Shown: positions 45,654-54,898, counted from the first letter of the stretch. The stretch is DNA of 64,000 nucleotides from Methylibium sp. Root1272 (GCF_001425905.1 NZ_LMDY01000013.1:316177-380176), one strand, 5' to 3'. Notes: a model not told the origin generated them from the letters alone. Numbers and translations: made by a program.

Positions 45654-45674
45654 CGGTACCGCTGTACCGGTTTT
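45654..45674 (+). promoter_or_regulatory. Hairpin in the 5' leader of the RNA-binding protein gene
   Basis: cggtac at 45654-45659 and gtaccg at 45664-45669 form a 6-bp stem with a 4-nt loop, followed by gtttt, 24 nt before the start codon. A CATAAT -10-like hexamer at 45579-45584 would give a leader of about 105 nt. The element could be a leaky attenuator or an RNA-stability element. Cold-inducible RRM genes often have long structured leaders. Confidence 0.35.
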
Positions 45675-45697
45675 CAGAGGAAGAAAGGCGCTCTCCC

Positions 45698-46204
45698 ATG
45701 GGCAACAAGCTGTATGTGGGCAACCTTGCCTACAGTGTGCGCGACGACGATCTGCAACAGGCGTTCGGCGAGTTCGGCGCCGTCACCTCGGCCAAGGTCA
45801 TGATGGACCGGGACACCGGCCGCTCGAAGGGCTTCGGCTTCGTCGAGATGGGCTCCGACGCTGAGGCTCAGGCCGCGATCGAGGGCATGAACGGTCAGTC
45901 CCTGTCCGGTCGCGCGATCGTCGTCAACGAAGCGCGTCCCCGTGAAGAGCGGCCGGGCGGCTTCCGTGGTCCCTACGGCGGCGGTGGCGCCGGCGGTGGT
46001 GGCGGCGGCTACGGCGGTGGCGGCGGTGGTGGTGGCCGCAGCGGCGGTGGTGGCGGCTACGGCGGTAGCGGCGGTGGTGGTGGCTATGGCGGCGGCGGCG
46101 GTGGTCGCAGCGGTGGTGGCGGCGGCTACGGCGGTGGCGGCGGTGGTCGCAGCGGCGGTGGTGGTGGCTACGGCGGCGGCGGTGGTGGCCGCGGCGGCTA
46201 CTGA
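45698..46204 (+). CDS. Glycine-rich RNA-binding protein (RRM)
   Basis: A 168-residue protein. Residues 1-80 form one RRM with RNP2 LYVGNL and RNP1 KGFGFVEM. Residues ~88-168 are a low-complexity Gly-rich tail with interspersed Tyr and Arg-Ser (GGGGGYGG and GGGRSGGG repeats). Such proteins in beta/gammaproteobacteria and cyanobacteria are cold- or stress-induced RNA chaperones. The tail may drive self-association. The start at 45698 follows agaggaagaaa. Confidence 0.93.
   Translation: MGNKLYVGNLAYSVRDDDLQQAFGEFGAVTSAKVMMDRDTGRSKGFGFVEMGSDAEAQAAIEGMNGQSLSGRAIVVNEARPREERPGGFRGPYGGGGAGGGGGGYGGGGGGGGRSGGGGGYGGSGGGGGYGGGGGGRSGGGGGYGGGGGGRSGGGGGYGGGGGGRGGY
45978..46200 (+). repeat. Low-complexity GGY/GGC repeat tract
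   Basis: This is a near-continuous run of ggt/ggc codons broken by tac/tat (Tyr) and cgc-agc (Arg-Ser). It encodes the Gly-rich tail of the RRM protein in imperfect units of roughly 24-36 nt. It is prone to length variation by slippage or recombination. Confidence 0.85.
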
Positions 46205-46249
46205 GTCCACGTTGCACGAGCCGGTCGATGCCGGCTCCAGGGATACATC

Positions 46250-46281
46250 AAAGGCGGTGGTGCTTCGGCCCACCGCCTTTT
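46250..46281 (+). terminator. Intrinsic terminator after the RNA-binding protein gene
   Basis: aaaggcggtgg at 46250-46260 and ccaccgccttt at 46270-46280 form a perfect 11-bp stem with a 9-nt loop, ending in a T run. It lies 46 nt after the stop and before the convergent SDR gene. Confidence 0.85.
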
Positions 46282-46330
46282 GCCTTGCCGGACGGCGCGC
46301 TGCCTGCCGCGCCGGGCGCGTCAACCGGCC

Positions 46331-47113
46331 CTATTCGCCCTGGCGCTTCTTGCGGCCCCGCCCCACCAGCACCCGGTCCAGCACCGCGTTGGGCAACAGC
46401 CGCAACAGCTTGGCGACAAGCCCCATCTGCCACGGGATCACCCGGTAGCTGACCCCGGCCCGGATCGCCGCCACGGCCCGCTCGGCGAAGGCCTCGGGCG
46501 TCATCAGGAAGGGCATGCCGTAGCGGTTGCCGGCGGTCAGCGGCGTCGCCACGTAGCCGGGCACCAGCGTCACCACCCGGATGCCGAAGGCGCGGCACTC
46601 GCCGCGCAGGCTCTCGCAGTAGCTCACCACGCCCGCCTTGCTCGCGCAGTAGGCGCCGTGGCCCGGCAGGCCGCGGATCGCGGCGACGCTCGCCACACCG
46701 ACCAGCGTGCCCGCACGCCGCTCGCGCATTGGCTTCAGGAAGGGCTGGAAGGTGGCGGCCATGCCGAGGTTGTTGGTCTCGAAGGTGGCTCGGATCACCT
46801 CCAGGTCCTCGTACTCCGCGGTATCCACACCGACGCTGATGCCGGCGTTGGCCACCACCACGTCGGGCAGGCCCTGGCGCTGCAGGCAGTCGCGTCCGGC
46901 CGCGGTGATGCCGGCGACATCGCGCACATCGGCCGCATAGACCGCCCAACGTTCGGGCGGCCACCCCTGGGCACGGCACCAGGCCTCGATCTCGTGGGCG
47001 CGGCGCGCCACCAGTGCGAGGCGGTAGCCGGCGTGCGCAAAGCGCGCCGCCAGCGCCTGACCGATGCCGCTGGACGCCCCGGTGATGAAGACCAGCGGCG
47101 CGGCGGCGCTCAC
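46331..47113 (-). CDS. Short-chain dehydrogenase/reductase
   Basis: A 260-residue SDR. The NAD(P)-binding motif is VFITGASSGIGQALA, with NAG in VVVANAGISVG. The catalytic residues are Ser in VGVASVAAIRG and Tyr-Lys in GAYCASKAG. The C-terminal extension is basic (GRGRKKRQ). The substrate is unknown. It uses a gtg start at 47113 that overlaps the lptC stop by 4 nt, so it is translated from the LPS gene cluster where lptA would normally follow. Confidence 0.9.
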   Translation of the reverse strand: MSAAAPLVFITGASSGIGQALAARFAHAGYRLALVARRAHEIEAWCRAQGWPPERWAVYAADVRDVAGITAAGRDCLQRQGLPDVVVANAGISVGVDTAEYEDLEVIRATFETNNLGMAATFQPFLKPMRERRAGTLVGVASVAAIRGLPGHGAYCASKAGVVSYCESLRGECRAFGIRVVTLVPGYVATPLTAGNRYGMPFLMTPEAFAERAVAAIRAGVSYRVIPWQMGLVAKLLRLLPNAVLDRVLVGRGRKKRQGE

Positions 47114-47811
47114 GGCGCCGCCTGCGGCGTGGCGAGCAGCTCGCCGGTGACACGCCCGCTCAACTGGCCGATGCGGTCGAGGTGGCTGTAGTCGAGGCTG
47201 CCGGCGCGCATCTCGCCGCGCCCGGTGAACAGCGTCACCGGCAGGTGCGAGCGCACCCGTTCGGTCTCGGTGAACAACTCGAGGAATTCGCCGCGGATCT
47301 CGAGTCGCGCCGACGGGCCTTCGCCCGGACCCGGCTCGCGGATCACGCGCGCACCGCCGGTCAGCCGCACCTGGGTCGCGTCGCCGTTGCTCAGCGCCCG
47401 CTGCGCGCTGCCCAGCGTGACGCGGCCCGTCTCGTCGACCGCCCGCAGGCGCACGCCCTCGACCTCGATCGTGTCGGTGTCCGGGTAGTGCTGCATCACG
47501 TCGCCCTCGAGCCGCGAGCGCAACTGGCCGCTCGGCGTGTAGCTCACGACGGAAAAGCCGCGCATCGTGTAGTCCGGCTCGTGCCGCAGCGCCTGGGCCG
47601 CCTTGGTGTCGCCCGGCACCGGGGTGTTCTTCACCAGCCACCAGCTCAGCGCCGCCAGCGCGCCCATCAGCAGCACCGGCAGGTAGCGCAGCACGTGATC
47701 GAGCGCGCGCGCGGTCCACGGGCCGCCGACCGCCTCACGCACGCTGCCCTGCGGGGCCAGCGGCAGGAGCTCGGCGAACGGCGGTTCGGGGCTGTCGCCG
47801 CGATCGGTCAT
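47110..47811 (-). CDS. lptC: LPS export protein LptC
   Basis: A 233-residue protein with an N-terminal cytoplasmic extension of about 45 residues, one membrane anchor (LPVLLMGALAALSWWLV), and a beta-jellyroll periplasmic domain. Typical segments are YTMRGFSVVSYTPSGQLRSRLEGDVMQHYPDTDTIEVE and GELSGRVTGELLATP-like repeats near the C-terminus. LptC bridges LptB2FG to LptA. The start overlaps the kdsC stop by 4 nt. Confidence 0.9.
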   Translation of the reverse strand: MTDRGDSPEPPFAELLPLAPQGSVREAVGGPWTARALDHVLRYLPVLLMGALAALSWWLVKNTPVPGDTKAAQALRHEPDYTMRGFSVVSYTPSGQLRSRLEGDVMQHYPDTDTIEVEGVRLRAVDETGRVTLGSAQRALSNGDATQVRLTGGARVIREPGPGEGPSARLEIRGEFLELFTETERVRSHLPVTLFTGRGEMRAGSLDYSHLDRIGQLSGRVTGELLATPQAAP

Positions 47812-48416
47812 GGCGTGGACGCTGCCGCCGGCGTCCCGCCGTCCAGCGTGGTGAGATGGCCCTGCAGCAGGTCGGCGTAGCGCCCGCTGGCCACCAGCAG
47901 CAGGTCGCAGAACTCGCGCGCCGCACCGTGGCCGCCGGTCGCCGCCGTCACATGGTCGACCAACACGCGCACCTCGGCATGCGCATTGGCCGGCGCCGCT
48001 GCGAAGCCGGCCCGCACCAGCAGCGGCAGGTCGGGCCAGTCGTCGCCGATCGCCGCCACCCGCGGCCAGTCCAGCCCCAGCGTCGCCAGCAGCGCGCTCG
48101 CGGCCGCCAGCTTGTCGTGCGCGCCGTAGACCGCGTGCGCGATGCCCAGGTCGGCCACGCGCCGGCGCGCCGCCGGCGAGTCGCGGCCGGTGATCACCAA
48201 CGGCGCGATACCGCCCTGGGCCAGCAGCTTGAGGCCATGGCCGTCGAGCGAGTTGAAGGCCTTGACGGTCTCGCCGTGCTCGCCGATGTACAGCCGCCCG
48301 TCGGTCAGTACGCCGTCGACGTCGAAGATCGCCGCACGCAGGCCTTGCGCCTTCAGCAGCAGCGACGGCGCGAACTGCAGCGTCGCGCGGAGTTCGCGCC
48401 GGGTGTCCTCGCGCAT
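47808..48416 (-). CDS. kdsC: 3-deoxy-D-manno-octulosonate 8-phosphate phosphatase KdsC
   Basis: A 202-residue HAD phosphatase. AAIFDVDGVLTDGRLYIGEHGE holds the nucleophile Asp, followed by FNSLDGHGLKLL, LVITGRDSPAARRR and VAAIGDDWPDLPLL. It releases Kdo from Kdo-8-phosphate for LPS inner-core synthesis. The C-terminal tail is somewhat longer than in E. coli. Adjacent and overlapping by 1 nt with kdsD. Confidence 0.95.
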   Translation of the reverse strand: MREDTRRELRATLQFAPSLLLKAQGLRAAIFDVDGVLTDGRLYIGEHGETVKAFNSLDGHGLKLLAQGGIAPLVITGRDSPAARRRVADLGIAHAVYGAHDKLAAASALLATLGLDWPRVAAIGDDWPDLPLLVRAGFAAAPANAHAEVRVLVDHVTAATGGHGAAREFCDLLLVASGRYADLLQGHLTTLDGGTPAAASTP

Positions 48417-49474
48417 CAGATGACCTTCGCGCGCAGCAGGTCGTTGATGTTCAGCGCACCCACCAGCGCGCCCTGCGCGTCGACCACCAGCACGCTGGTG
48501 ATGCGGTGCGTCTCCATCAGGTCGGCGGCGTCGACGGCCAGCGCGTCGTCACGCACCGTGCGCGGGGCCGGGTGCATCACCTCGGCGGCCGTCAGCGCGC
48601 GCAGGTCGCCGCCCTTCTCGATCAGGCGGCGCAGGTCGCCGTCGGTGAAGATACCCTGCACCCGGCCGGCGCCATCGACGATCGCGGTGGCGCCCAGCCC
48701 CTTGGCGCTCATCTCGCGCATCAGGTCGGTAAACACTGTCGCCGGCCCCACGCTCGGCACCGCGTCGCCGCCGCGCATCACGTCGCGCACGTGCGTCAGC
48801 AGCTTGCGCCCCAGCGAGCCACCCGGATGCGAGCGCGCGAAGTCTTCCTCCTTGAAGCCGCGCGCGTCGAGCAGCGCCACGGCGAGCGCGTCGCCCAGCG
48901 CCATCTGCGCGGTGGTGCTGGCCGTCGGCGCCAGGTTCAGCGGGCAGGCCTCCTGCGCGACCGCGCTGTCGAGCACCAGCTCGGCGTGCCGCGCGAGGTT
49001 GGAGTCGGCCCGGCCGGTGATCGCGATCAGCATCACGCCCAGGCGCTTGAGAACCGGCAGGATGGCAGCCAGCTCGTCGCTCTCGCCGGAGTTCGAGATC
49101 GCCAGCACGATGTCGGACAGGGTCACCATGCCCAGATCGCCGTGGCTCGCCTCGGCGGGGTGCACGAACATCGCCGGTGTGCCGGTCGAGGCCAGCGTCG
49201 CGGCGATCTTGCGGCCCACGTGGCCGCTCTTGCCCATGCCCATCACGACCACGCGACCGCGGCAGTCCAACATGGCCGCGACGGCCCGCGCGAACGCGTC
49301 GGCCATCGGCCCGGCGATGCGCTGCTGCAGCGCATCCAGCGCCTGCGTCTCGACCGCCAGCGCCTGCGCGCCCATCTCGACGCTGCGCTGCGGGGAATAG
49401 GAGGAGAAAGAAGAAGCGGAGGGTGGCGTCACAGGGTGCACCCCGGGCTCGCGCCGCAGGGCCTTGGGTAGCAT
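48416..49474 (-). CDS. kdsD: D-arabinose-5-phosphate isomerase KdsD
   Basis: A 352-residue protein. An SIS domain (VVMGMGKSGHVGRKIAATLASTGTPAMFVHPAEASHGDLGM, ISNSGESDELAAILP) is followed by two CBS domains (VMHPAPRTVRDDALAVDAADLM and related). It converts ribulose 5-phosphate to arabinose 5-phosphate, the first step towards Kdo. The N-terminus is about 30 residues longer than in E. coli if atg 49474 is used. Divergent from the Kef-type gene by 70 nt. Confidence 0.94.
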   Translation of the reverse strand: MLPKALRREPGVHPVTPPSASSFSSYSPQRSVEMGAQALAVETQALDALQQRIAGPMADAFARAVAAMLDCRGRVVVMGMGKSGHVGRKIAATLASTGTPAMFVHPAEASHGDLGMVTLSDIVLAISNSGESDELAAILPVLKRLGVMLIAITGRADSNLARHAELVLDSAVAQEACPLNLAPTASTTAQMALGDALAVALLDARGFKEEDFARSHPGGSLGRKLLTHVRDVMRGGDAVPSVGPATVFTDLMREMSAKGLGATAIVDGAGRVQGIFTDGDLRRLIEKGGDLRALTAAEVMHPAPRTVRDDALAVDAADLMETHRITSVLVVDAQGALVGALNINDLLRAKVI

Positions 49475-49544
49475 CGGACCATTCTAGGCGCCGCCTCTCG
49501 CGCGGGTCGCCGCCCGCGGCACCGATCCTGCAAGCCCCCAACGG

Positions 49545-51542
49545 ATGGCCTCCTCCCTCGAACTCGCCCTGCTCTACCTGGTGGCCGCGGTGCTCAGCGT
49601 CGCGGCCTGCCGCTCCCTGAAGTTGCCGCCGATGCTCGGCTACCTGGCCGCCGGCGTGCTCATCGGCCCGAACGCGCTGGCGCTGGCGCGCGACTCCGGC
49701 GGCGTGCAGTACCTCGCCGAGTTCGGCGTCGTGTTCCTGATGTTCGTGATCGGGCTGGAGTTCAACCTGCCCAAGCTGCGCAGCATGCGCACGCTGGTGT
49801 TCGGCCTCGGCCTGTCTCAGGTGTCGCTGACCATCGCCGCCGCCGTGGCCGGCAACGCGCTGCTGGCCTGGGGCCTCGCGCTCGCCGGCAAGCCCTGGGG
49901 GCTGGGCTGGCAAAGCGCGATCGCGCTGGGCGCGGCGCTCGCGATGAGCAGCACCGCCATCGTCGTCAAGATGATGGCCGAGCGCATCGAACTCGAGACG
50001 CCGCACGGTCGCCGCGTGATGGGCGTGCTGCTGTTCCAGGATCTGGCCGTGGTGCCGCTGCTGGTGCTGATCCCGGCGCTCGGCGAATCGGCCGGCGACA
50101 TGACGCGCGCGCTGCTGTTTGCCGCGCTCAAGGCCGCGGTGCTGCTGACGCTGCTGCTGGTAGGCGGACAGCGGGTGATGCGCTGGTGGCTCACGCTGGT
50201 CGCGCGCGGTCGCAGCGAGGAGCTGTTCATCCTCAACCTGCTGCTCGTCACGCTGGGTCTGGCCTGGCTGACCGAGCACGCCGGCCTGTCGCTCGCGCTC
50301 GGCGCCTTCATCGCCGGCATGCTGATCGCCGAGACCGAATACAAGCACCAGGTCGAGACCGACATCCGGCCCTTCCACGACGTGCTGCTCGGCCTGTTCT
50401 TCATCACCATCGGCATGAAGCTCGACTGGCGCGCCATCTGGGACCAGTGGATGGTGGTGGCCGCGCTGACGGTGCTGCCGGTGTTGTTCAAGTTCGGCCT
50501 CGTCACGCTGCTGGCACGCGTCTTCGGCGCGCCGGCCGGCGTGGCGCTGCGCACCGGGCTCTACCTCGCACAGGCCGGCGAATTCGGCTTCGTGCTGCTG
50601 GCGCTGGCCACGCAGAACCAGCTGCTGCCCGCGCGCCTGCAGAGCCCGGTGCTGGCGTCGATGGTGTTGTCGATGCTCGCCACGCCCTTGCTCATCCTCT
50701 ACAGCAACCGCATCGTGATGCGGCTCGCGGCCAGCGACTGGTTGCTGCAGTCGGTGGCGCTGACCAGCATCGCCACCAAGGCGATCCACGCCGAGGCCCA
50801 CGTGATCATCTGCGGCTACGGCCGCAGCGGCCAGAACCTGGCGCAGCTGCTGAGTTCCGAGCACATCCCCTACATGGCGCTCGACCTCGACCCCGACCGC
50901 GTGCGCCAGGCCGCCGCCGCCGGCCAGAACGTGGTGTTCGGCGACGCGGCCCGGCTGCAAAGCCTGATGGCCGCCGGCCTGGCGCGCGCGACGGCGGTGG
51001 TGATCAGCTACCACGACACCCCGTCGGCGCTGAAGATCCTGCGTCTGGTGCGAGAGCACGCCCCCACGGTGCCGGTGATCGTGCGCACCCTCGACGACAG
51101 CGACCTCGAGCCGCTGCAGGCCGCCGGCGCGACCGAGGTGGTGCCCGAGGCGATCGAGGGCTCGCTGATGATGGCCTCGCACGTGCTGGCGCTGGTCGGC
51201 GTGCCGATGCGGCGCGTGATCCGTCTCGTGCAGGACCAGCGCGACGCACGCTACGGCCTGCTGCGCGGCTACTTCCACGGCGCCGACGACGACACCGTCG
51301 AGGAGTTGCAGCAGCGGCGCCTGCAGAGCATCACGCTGTCCGAGAGCAGCGCCAGCCTCGGCCGCACGATCATCGAACAGGCGCTCGACGAACTGCAGGT
51401 GCAGGTCGTCTCGCTGCGCCGCGCCCGCGGCAACGTGGTGCACCCCGACGAGACGCTGGTGCTCGCCGCCGGCGACACGCTGGTGCTGTCGGGTCGGCCC
51501 GAAACGCTGGCTCGCGCCGAGGCGCGGCTGCTGCGCGGCTGA
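49545..51542 (+). CDS. Kef-type cation:proton antiporter (CPA2) with RCK domain
   Basis: A 665-residue protein. It has about 12 transmembrane helices (residues 1-390) with LGYLAAGVLIGPNALAL and FLMFVIGLEFNLPKL, a TrkA-N NAD-binding domain (HVIICGYGRSGQNLAQLLS), and a TrkA-C tail (VVHPDETLVLAAGDTLVLSGRP). It exchanges K+ or Na+ for H+, and glutathione-adduct gating as in KefB/KefC cannot be confirmed. No KefF/KefG ancillary gene is adjacent. Confidence 0.92.
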   Translation: MASSLELALLYLVAAVLSVAACRSLKLPPMLGYLAAGVLIGPNALALARDSGGVQYLAEFGVVFLMFVIGLEFNLPKLRSMRTLVFGLGLSQVSLTIAAAVAGNALLAWGLALAGKPWGLGWQSAIALGAALAMSSTAIVVKMMAERIELETPHGRRVMGVLLFQDLAVVPLLVLIPALGESAGDMTRALLFAALKAAVLLTLLLVGGQRVMRWWLTLVARGRSEELFILNLLLVTLGLAWLTEHAGLSLALGAFIAGMLIAETEYKHQVETDIRPFHDVLLGLFFITIGMKLDWRAIWDQWMVVAALTVLPVLFKFGLVTLLARVFGAPAGVALRTGLYLAQAGEFGFVLLALATQNQLLPARLQSPVLASMVLSMLATPLLILYSNRIVMRLAASDWLLQSVALTSIATKAIHAEAHVIICGYGRSGQNLAQLLSSEHIPYMALDLDPDRVRQAAAAGQNVVFGDAARLQSLMAAGLARATAVVISYHDTPSALKILRLVREHAPTVPVIVRTLDDSDLEPLQAAGATEVVPEAIEGSLMMASHVLALVGVPMRRVIRLVQDQRDARYGLLRGYFHGADDDTVEELQQRRLQSITLSESSASLGRTIIEQALDELQVQVVSLRRARGNVVHPDETLVLAAGDTLVLSGRPETLARAEARLLRG

Positions 51543-51556
51543 GCGGTGGTCTCACC

Positions 51557-52159
51557 ATGCTGCTGTCGCGCCGCTCGCTGCTGCTGAACGCCACGCTGGT
51601 GACCGCCGCGCCCGCCGGCCTGTCGTTCCACCGGTCGGCCGCAGGCGCGGAGCTGCTCGCCGCGCCGGATCTGGCGCAGGCGCTGCGGGCCGGCGCCGTG
51701 GTGGCCGCGTTCCGCCATGCCTACGCCCCCGGCACGTTCGACCCGCCGGGCTTCACGCTCGAGCAATGCACGACCCAGCGCAACCTCGATGACGCCGGGC
51801 GAGCCCAGGCTCGCCGGATCGGTGCGTGGTTCGCGGCGCAAAGCCTGCAGCCGTCGGCCGTGAGATCGAGCCCGTGGTGCCGCTGCATCGAGACCGCCAC
51901 GCTCGCGTTCGGCACGGTGGAACGCTGGGACGCGCTCGGCTCGGTGCGCACAGGAACCGACGCCGCTTCGTCACAGGTCGCCGCGCTACGGCAGGCGCTC
52001 GCGAAAGTGCCCCCGGGCAGTTTCGAGGTGTGGGTCAGCCACCAGTTCACGCTGAGCGCGCTGCTCGGCGAGAGCACCGCGTCGGGCGAAGGTCTGGTGC
52101 TGCGCGCGGCGTCAGGCGGCGGGCCACCAGTGCTGCTCGGCCGCTTGCCGCCGGCCTGA
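51557..52159 (+). CDS. Exported histidine-phosphatase-superfamily protein
   Basis: A 200-residue protein. A twin-arginine-like start (MLLSRRSLLLNATLVTAAPAGL) suggests export. VAAFRHAYAPGTFD supplies the RHx catalytic motif with Ala in place of the common Gly. LDDAGRAQARRIGAWFAAQ and VRSSPWCRCIETATLAFG are the later family blocks, and WVSHQFTLSALLG gives the second His. The substrate is unknown. It starts 15 nt after the antiporter stop. Confidence 0.78.
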   Translation: MLLSRRSLLLNATLVTAAPAGLSFHRSAAGAELLAAPDLAQALRAGAVVAAFRHAYAPGTFDPPGFTLEQCTTQRNLDDAGRAQARRIGAWFAAQSLQPSAVRSSPWCRCIETATLAFGTVERWDALGSVRTGTDAASSQVAALRQALAKVPPGSFEVWVSHQFTLSALLGESTASGEGLVLRAASGGGPPVLLGRLPPA

Positions 52160-52236
52160 CACGGCCCGCTCGTCGGTCGGGCTGCCGATAATGGCCGGCC
52201 TCGCTACGCGCTTCAACTCACCGGCACGCCACCCGC

Positions 52237-52776
52237 ATGGACGACCGCAGCCTGATCCGCCAGACCATCCGCACCGTGCCCGACTGGCCGTCGCCGGGCG
52301 TGCAGTTCCGCGACATCACGCCGCTGCTGCAGAACCCGAAGGTGTTCCGCGTGCTGATCGACCAGTTCGTGCACCGCTATTTCGACCTGCGGCCCGATGC
52401 GATCGCCGGGCTGGATGCGCGCGGATTCATCATCGGCTCGGTGCTGGCCTACGAGCTCAACATCGGCTTCGTGCCGATCCGCAAGAAAGGCAAGCTGCCC
52501 TACACCACCGTCGAGGAAAGCTACGAGCTCGAGTACGGCTCGGCCGCGGTGGAGATCCACACCGACGCGGTGAAGGCCGGCGACCGCGTGCTGCTGATCG
52601 ACGACCTGATCGCCACCGGCGGCACCATGATGGCCGGCAAGCGCCTGCTCGAAAGGCTCGGCGCCACCGTGATCGAGGGCGCGGCGATCGTCGATCTGCC
52701 GGAACTCGGCGGCGCCGCCAAGCTGCGCGCCGCCGGCCTGTCTCTGTTCACGCTGGTGTCGTTCGACGGGCACTGA
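52237..52776 (+). CDS. apt: Adenine phosphoribosyltransferase
   Basis: A 179-residue enzyme that salvages adenine with PRPP to [27 protein letters not shown] is the conserved N-terminus. [18 protein letters not shown] and [20 protein letters not shown] follow, and [17 protein letters not shown] is the PRPP-binding motif. The length is typical. Confidence 0.97.
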   Translation: MDDRSLIRQTIRTVPDWPSPGVQFRDITPLLQNPKVFRVLIDQFVHRYFDLRPDAIAGLDARGFIIGSVLAYELNIGFVPIRKKGKLPYTTVEESYELEYGSAAVEIHTDAVKAGDRVLLIDDLIATGGTMMAGKRLLERLGATVIEGAAIVDLPELGGAAKLRAAGLSLFTLVSFDGH

Positions 52777-52816
52777 GCCTCATCACCAGGCGGTTTCTCA
52801 CCGCGCAGCAAGACCA

Positions 52817-52836
52817 AGGGCCGCGAATGCGGCCCT
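52817..52836. terminator. Hairpin between convergent apt and cNMP-binding genes
   Basis: agggccgc at 52817-52824 and gcggccct at 52829-52836 form a perfect 8-bp stem with a gaat loop. There is little T run on either side. It is placed where a bidirectional terminator is expected. Confidence 0.45.
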
Positions 52837-52865
52837 CGTCGACATTCCTCACCGCAGCGAACCGC

Positions 52866-53327
52866 TTACGTGATCGGCGTCTGCCGCGCGATGTTGCCGC
52901 GCATCCTCAGCGCCATCACCGAACCCGCCGCGCGCAGCACCTCGAGCGCGATCACCGGCACGCGGGCGCACAGCTCCTCGAAACGCGGCAGGCGCAGCGC
53001 CCACACCACGCTGGCCGTCATCGCCTCGACCGAGGCGGTGCGCTCGCCGTCGGCGAACAGACCGGGCTCGCCGCACATCGCGCCGGGCCGCAGGATCGCG
53101 ATCTTGTTCGTCGTGCCGCCGGTCGCATACACCTGCAGCGAACCTTGGCCCAGGAAATAGAGCGTGCGGTCCTGCTCTCCCTGCTTGAGCAGCAGCTCGC
53201 CGGAGCGGATCTCGTGGCGCGTCAGGTACTGCGTGAAGGTGCGCCATTGCTGTGGGTCGAGCCGCGGGCGGAACGCGTCTTCGGCGTTCAGCGACTGGAT
53301 CGCGTGGATCAGTTCGTCGGTGGTCAT
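52866..53327 (-). CDS. Cyclic-nucleotide-binding-domain protein (second copy type)
   Basis: A 153-residue single cNMP-binding domain. Segments are RHEIRSGELLLKQGEQDRTLYFLGQGSLQVYA and LRPGAMCGEPGLFADGERTASVEAM, the phosphate-binding cassette. No DNA-binding domain follows. The start MTTDELIHAIQS at 53327 is preferred to an in-frame atg 63 nt upstream. It is related in architecture to the protein between pilT and pilU. Confidence 0.85.
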   Translation of the reverse strand: MTTDELIHAIQSLNAEDAFRPRLDPQQWRTFTQYLTRHEIRSGELLLKQGEQDRTLYFLGQGSLQVYATGGTTNKIAILRPGAMCGEPGLFADGERTASVEAMTASVVWALRLPRFEELCARVPVIALEVLRAAGSVMALRMRGNIARQTPIT

Positions 53328-53433
53328 GGCGGTGTCTGGTTCGAAGCCCTGGCGGGAACCGATTATCGGCAGGTCGGCCATGCACGCCAAACGCGTGCTT
53401 CGGGGAGGGTCGCGGTGCCGAACGTGAAGTGCG

Positions 53434-54849
53434 TCACTTGCCGATGCAGAACCTGCTGAAGATGTCTCCCAGCAGGTCGTCCGGCGTGTAACGGCCGGTG
53501 ATCACGCCGAGCGCATCGTGCGCCAGCCGCAGCTCCTCGGCCAGCAGGTCGAGCGCGGCGTCGGCGCGGGCCGCCAGCTGCTGTGCGCGAACCAGGTGCT
53601 CGGCCGTCGCCTGCAGCGCCTGCAGGTGCCGCGTGCGGGCGATGAACACGCCCTCGCTGCCGGCCTGCCAGCCGGCCAGCTGCAGCAGCCGGCGGCGCAG
53701 TGGGTCCAGGCCCTCGCCGGTGCGCGCCGACAGCCGCAGCGCCTGCGGTGGCAGCGTAGCGGCGCTGTCCGCTGCCGCATCGGCCTTGTTGTGCACGTCG
53801 AGCACCTGCACGCCGGCCGGCAGGCGTTGCGAGATGTCGCGCTCCGCGGCGTCGTAGCCCGGATCGCCGGCACGCGTGAGGTCGTGCAGGAAGATCACCG
53901 CATCGGCCTCGCCGATCGCACCCCAGCTGCGCTGCATGCCGATGCGCTCGACCTCGTCACGCGCATCGTCCTCGGCGCGCAGGCCGGCCGTGTCGACCAC
54001 ATGCAGCGGCACGCCTTCGATCTGGATGGTCTCGGCCACCTTGTCGCGCGTGGTGCCGGCGATCGGCGTCACGATCGCCAGCTCGGCGCCGGCCAGCGCA
54101 TTCAGCAACGAGCTCTTGCCGACGTTGGGCTGCCCGGCCAGCACCACGCGCAAGCCCTCGCGCAGCAGCGCGCCTTGCTTCGCCCGCGCCCGCACCGCGT
54201 CCAGCGCGTCGGCGATGCGGGCGAGCCGGCCGCGTGCGTCGGCCTTTTCCAGGAAGTCGATCTCCTCCTCGGGGAAGTCGAGCGTGGCCTCGACCAGCAT
54301 GCGCAACTCGATCAGCCGGTCGCGCAGCGTGTCGACCTGCTGCGAGAAGGCACCGGCCAGCGCCCGGCCGGCCGAGCGAGCCGCAGCTTCGGTGCTGGCG
54401 TCGATCAGGTCGGCCACCGCCTCGGCCTGGGCCAGGTCGAGCTTGTCGTTCAGGAAGGCGCGCTCGGTGAATTCGCCGGGCTCGGCCACGCGCAGGCCGC
54501 GCAGGCGCGGCAAGCCGCTGCGCGCATCGGGCTGCGCGGCGGCCTCCAGGCAGCGCGCCAGCAGCAGTTGCAGCAGCACCGGGCCACCGTGCGCCTGCAG
54601 CTCCAGCACCTCCTCGCCGGTGTAGCTGTGCGGCGCCGGGAAGTGCAGCGCCAGGCCCTGGTCGATGGCCTCGCCCTGCGCGTCGAGGAAGGGGCCGTAG
54701 TGGGCGTGGCGCGGCTTCAGCGCGCGTCCGCACACCGCTTCGATCAGCGCCCCGAGGCCGCGCCCGGACACGCGCACGATGCCCACGGCGCCGCGCCCGG
54801 GCGCCGTCGCGATCGCGACGATGGGGTCGTGGTGGCGGGGCAGCTGCAT
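53434..54849 (-). CDS. mnmE: tRNA modification GTPase MnmE
   Basis: A 471-residue GTPase partner of MnmG in wobble-uridine modification. [22 protein letters not shown] is the N-terminal tetrahydrofolate domain. The G domain has [16 protein letters not shown] and IAGTTRDKV, and the C-terminus is the invariant FCIGK. The start MQLPRHHD at 54849 is preferred over an atg 27 nt upstream. It lies in the conserved mnmE-yidC-yidD-rnpA-rpmH string. Confidence 0.96.
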   Translation of the reverse strand: MQLPRHHDPIVAIATAPGRGAVGIVRVSGRGLGALIEAVCGRALKPRHAHYGPFLDAQGEAIDQGLALHFPAPHSYTGEEVLELQAHGGPVLLQLLLARCLEAAAQPDARSGLPRLRGLRVAEPGEFTERAFLNDKLDLAQAEAVADLIDASTEAAARSAGRALAGAFSQQVDTLRDRLIELRMLVEATLDFPEEEIDFLEKADARGRLARIADALDAVRARAKQGALLREGLRVVLAGQPNVGKSSLLNALAGAELAIVTPIAGTTRDKVAETIQIEGVPLHVVDTAGLRAEDDARDEVERIGMQRSWGAIGEADAVIFLHDLTRAGDPGYDAAERDISQRLPAGVQVLDVHNKADAAADSAATLPPQALRLSARTGEGLDPLRRRLLQLAGWQAGSEGVFIARTRHLQALQATAEHLVRAQQLAARADAALDLLAEELRLAHDALGVITGRYTPDDLLGDIFSRFCIGK

Positions 54850-54876
54850 GCGCGCGATTGTCGGCCCGGAAAGCAA

Positions 54877-54898
54877 GACGCCCCGCGAGCGGGGCGTC
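54877..54898 (-). terminator. Terminator-like hairpin after yidC
   Basis: gacgccccgc at 54877-54886 is complementary to gcggggcgtc at 54889-54898, giving a 9-bp stem with a small loop. On the minus strand it is followed by ttgctttcc. It separates yidC from mnmE. Confidence 0.6.

Noticed and set aside
45978-46200. Repeat tract considered as a CRISPR array
   Set aside because: The units are codon-phased ggt/ggc repeats inside an RRM protein gene, with no unique spacers.
48549-51443. Long minus-strand frame across kdsD and the Kef-type antiporter
   Set aside because: It reads through two recognised genes in a shadow frame and shows only repetitive basic composition.
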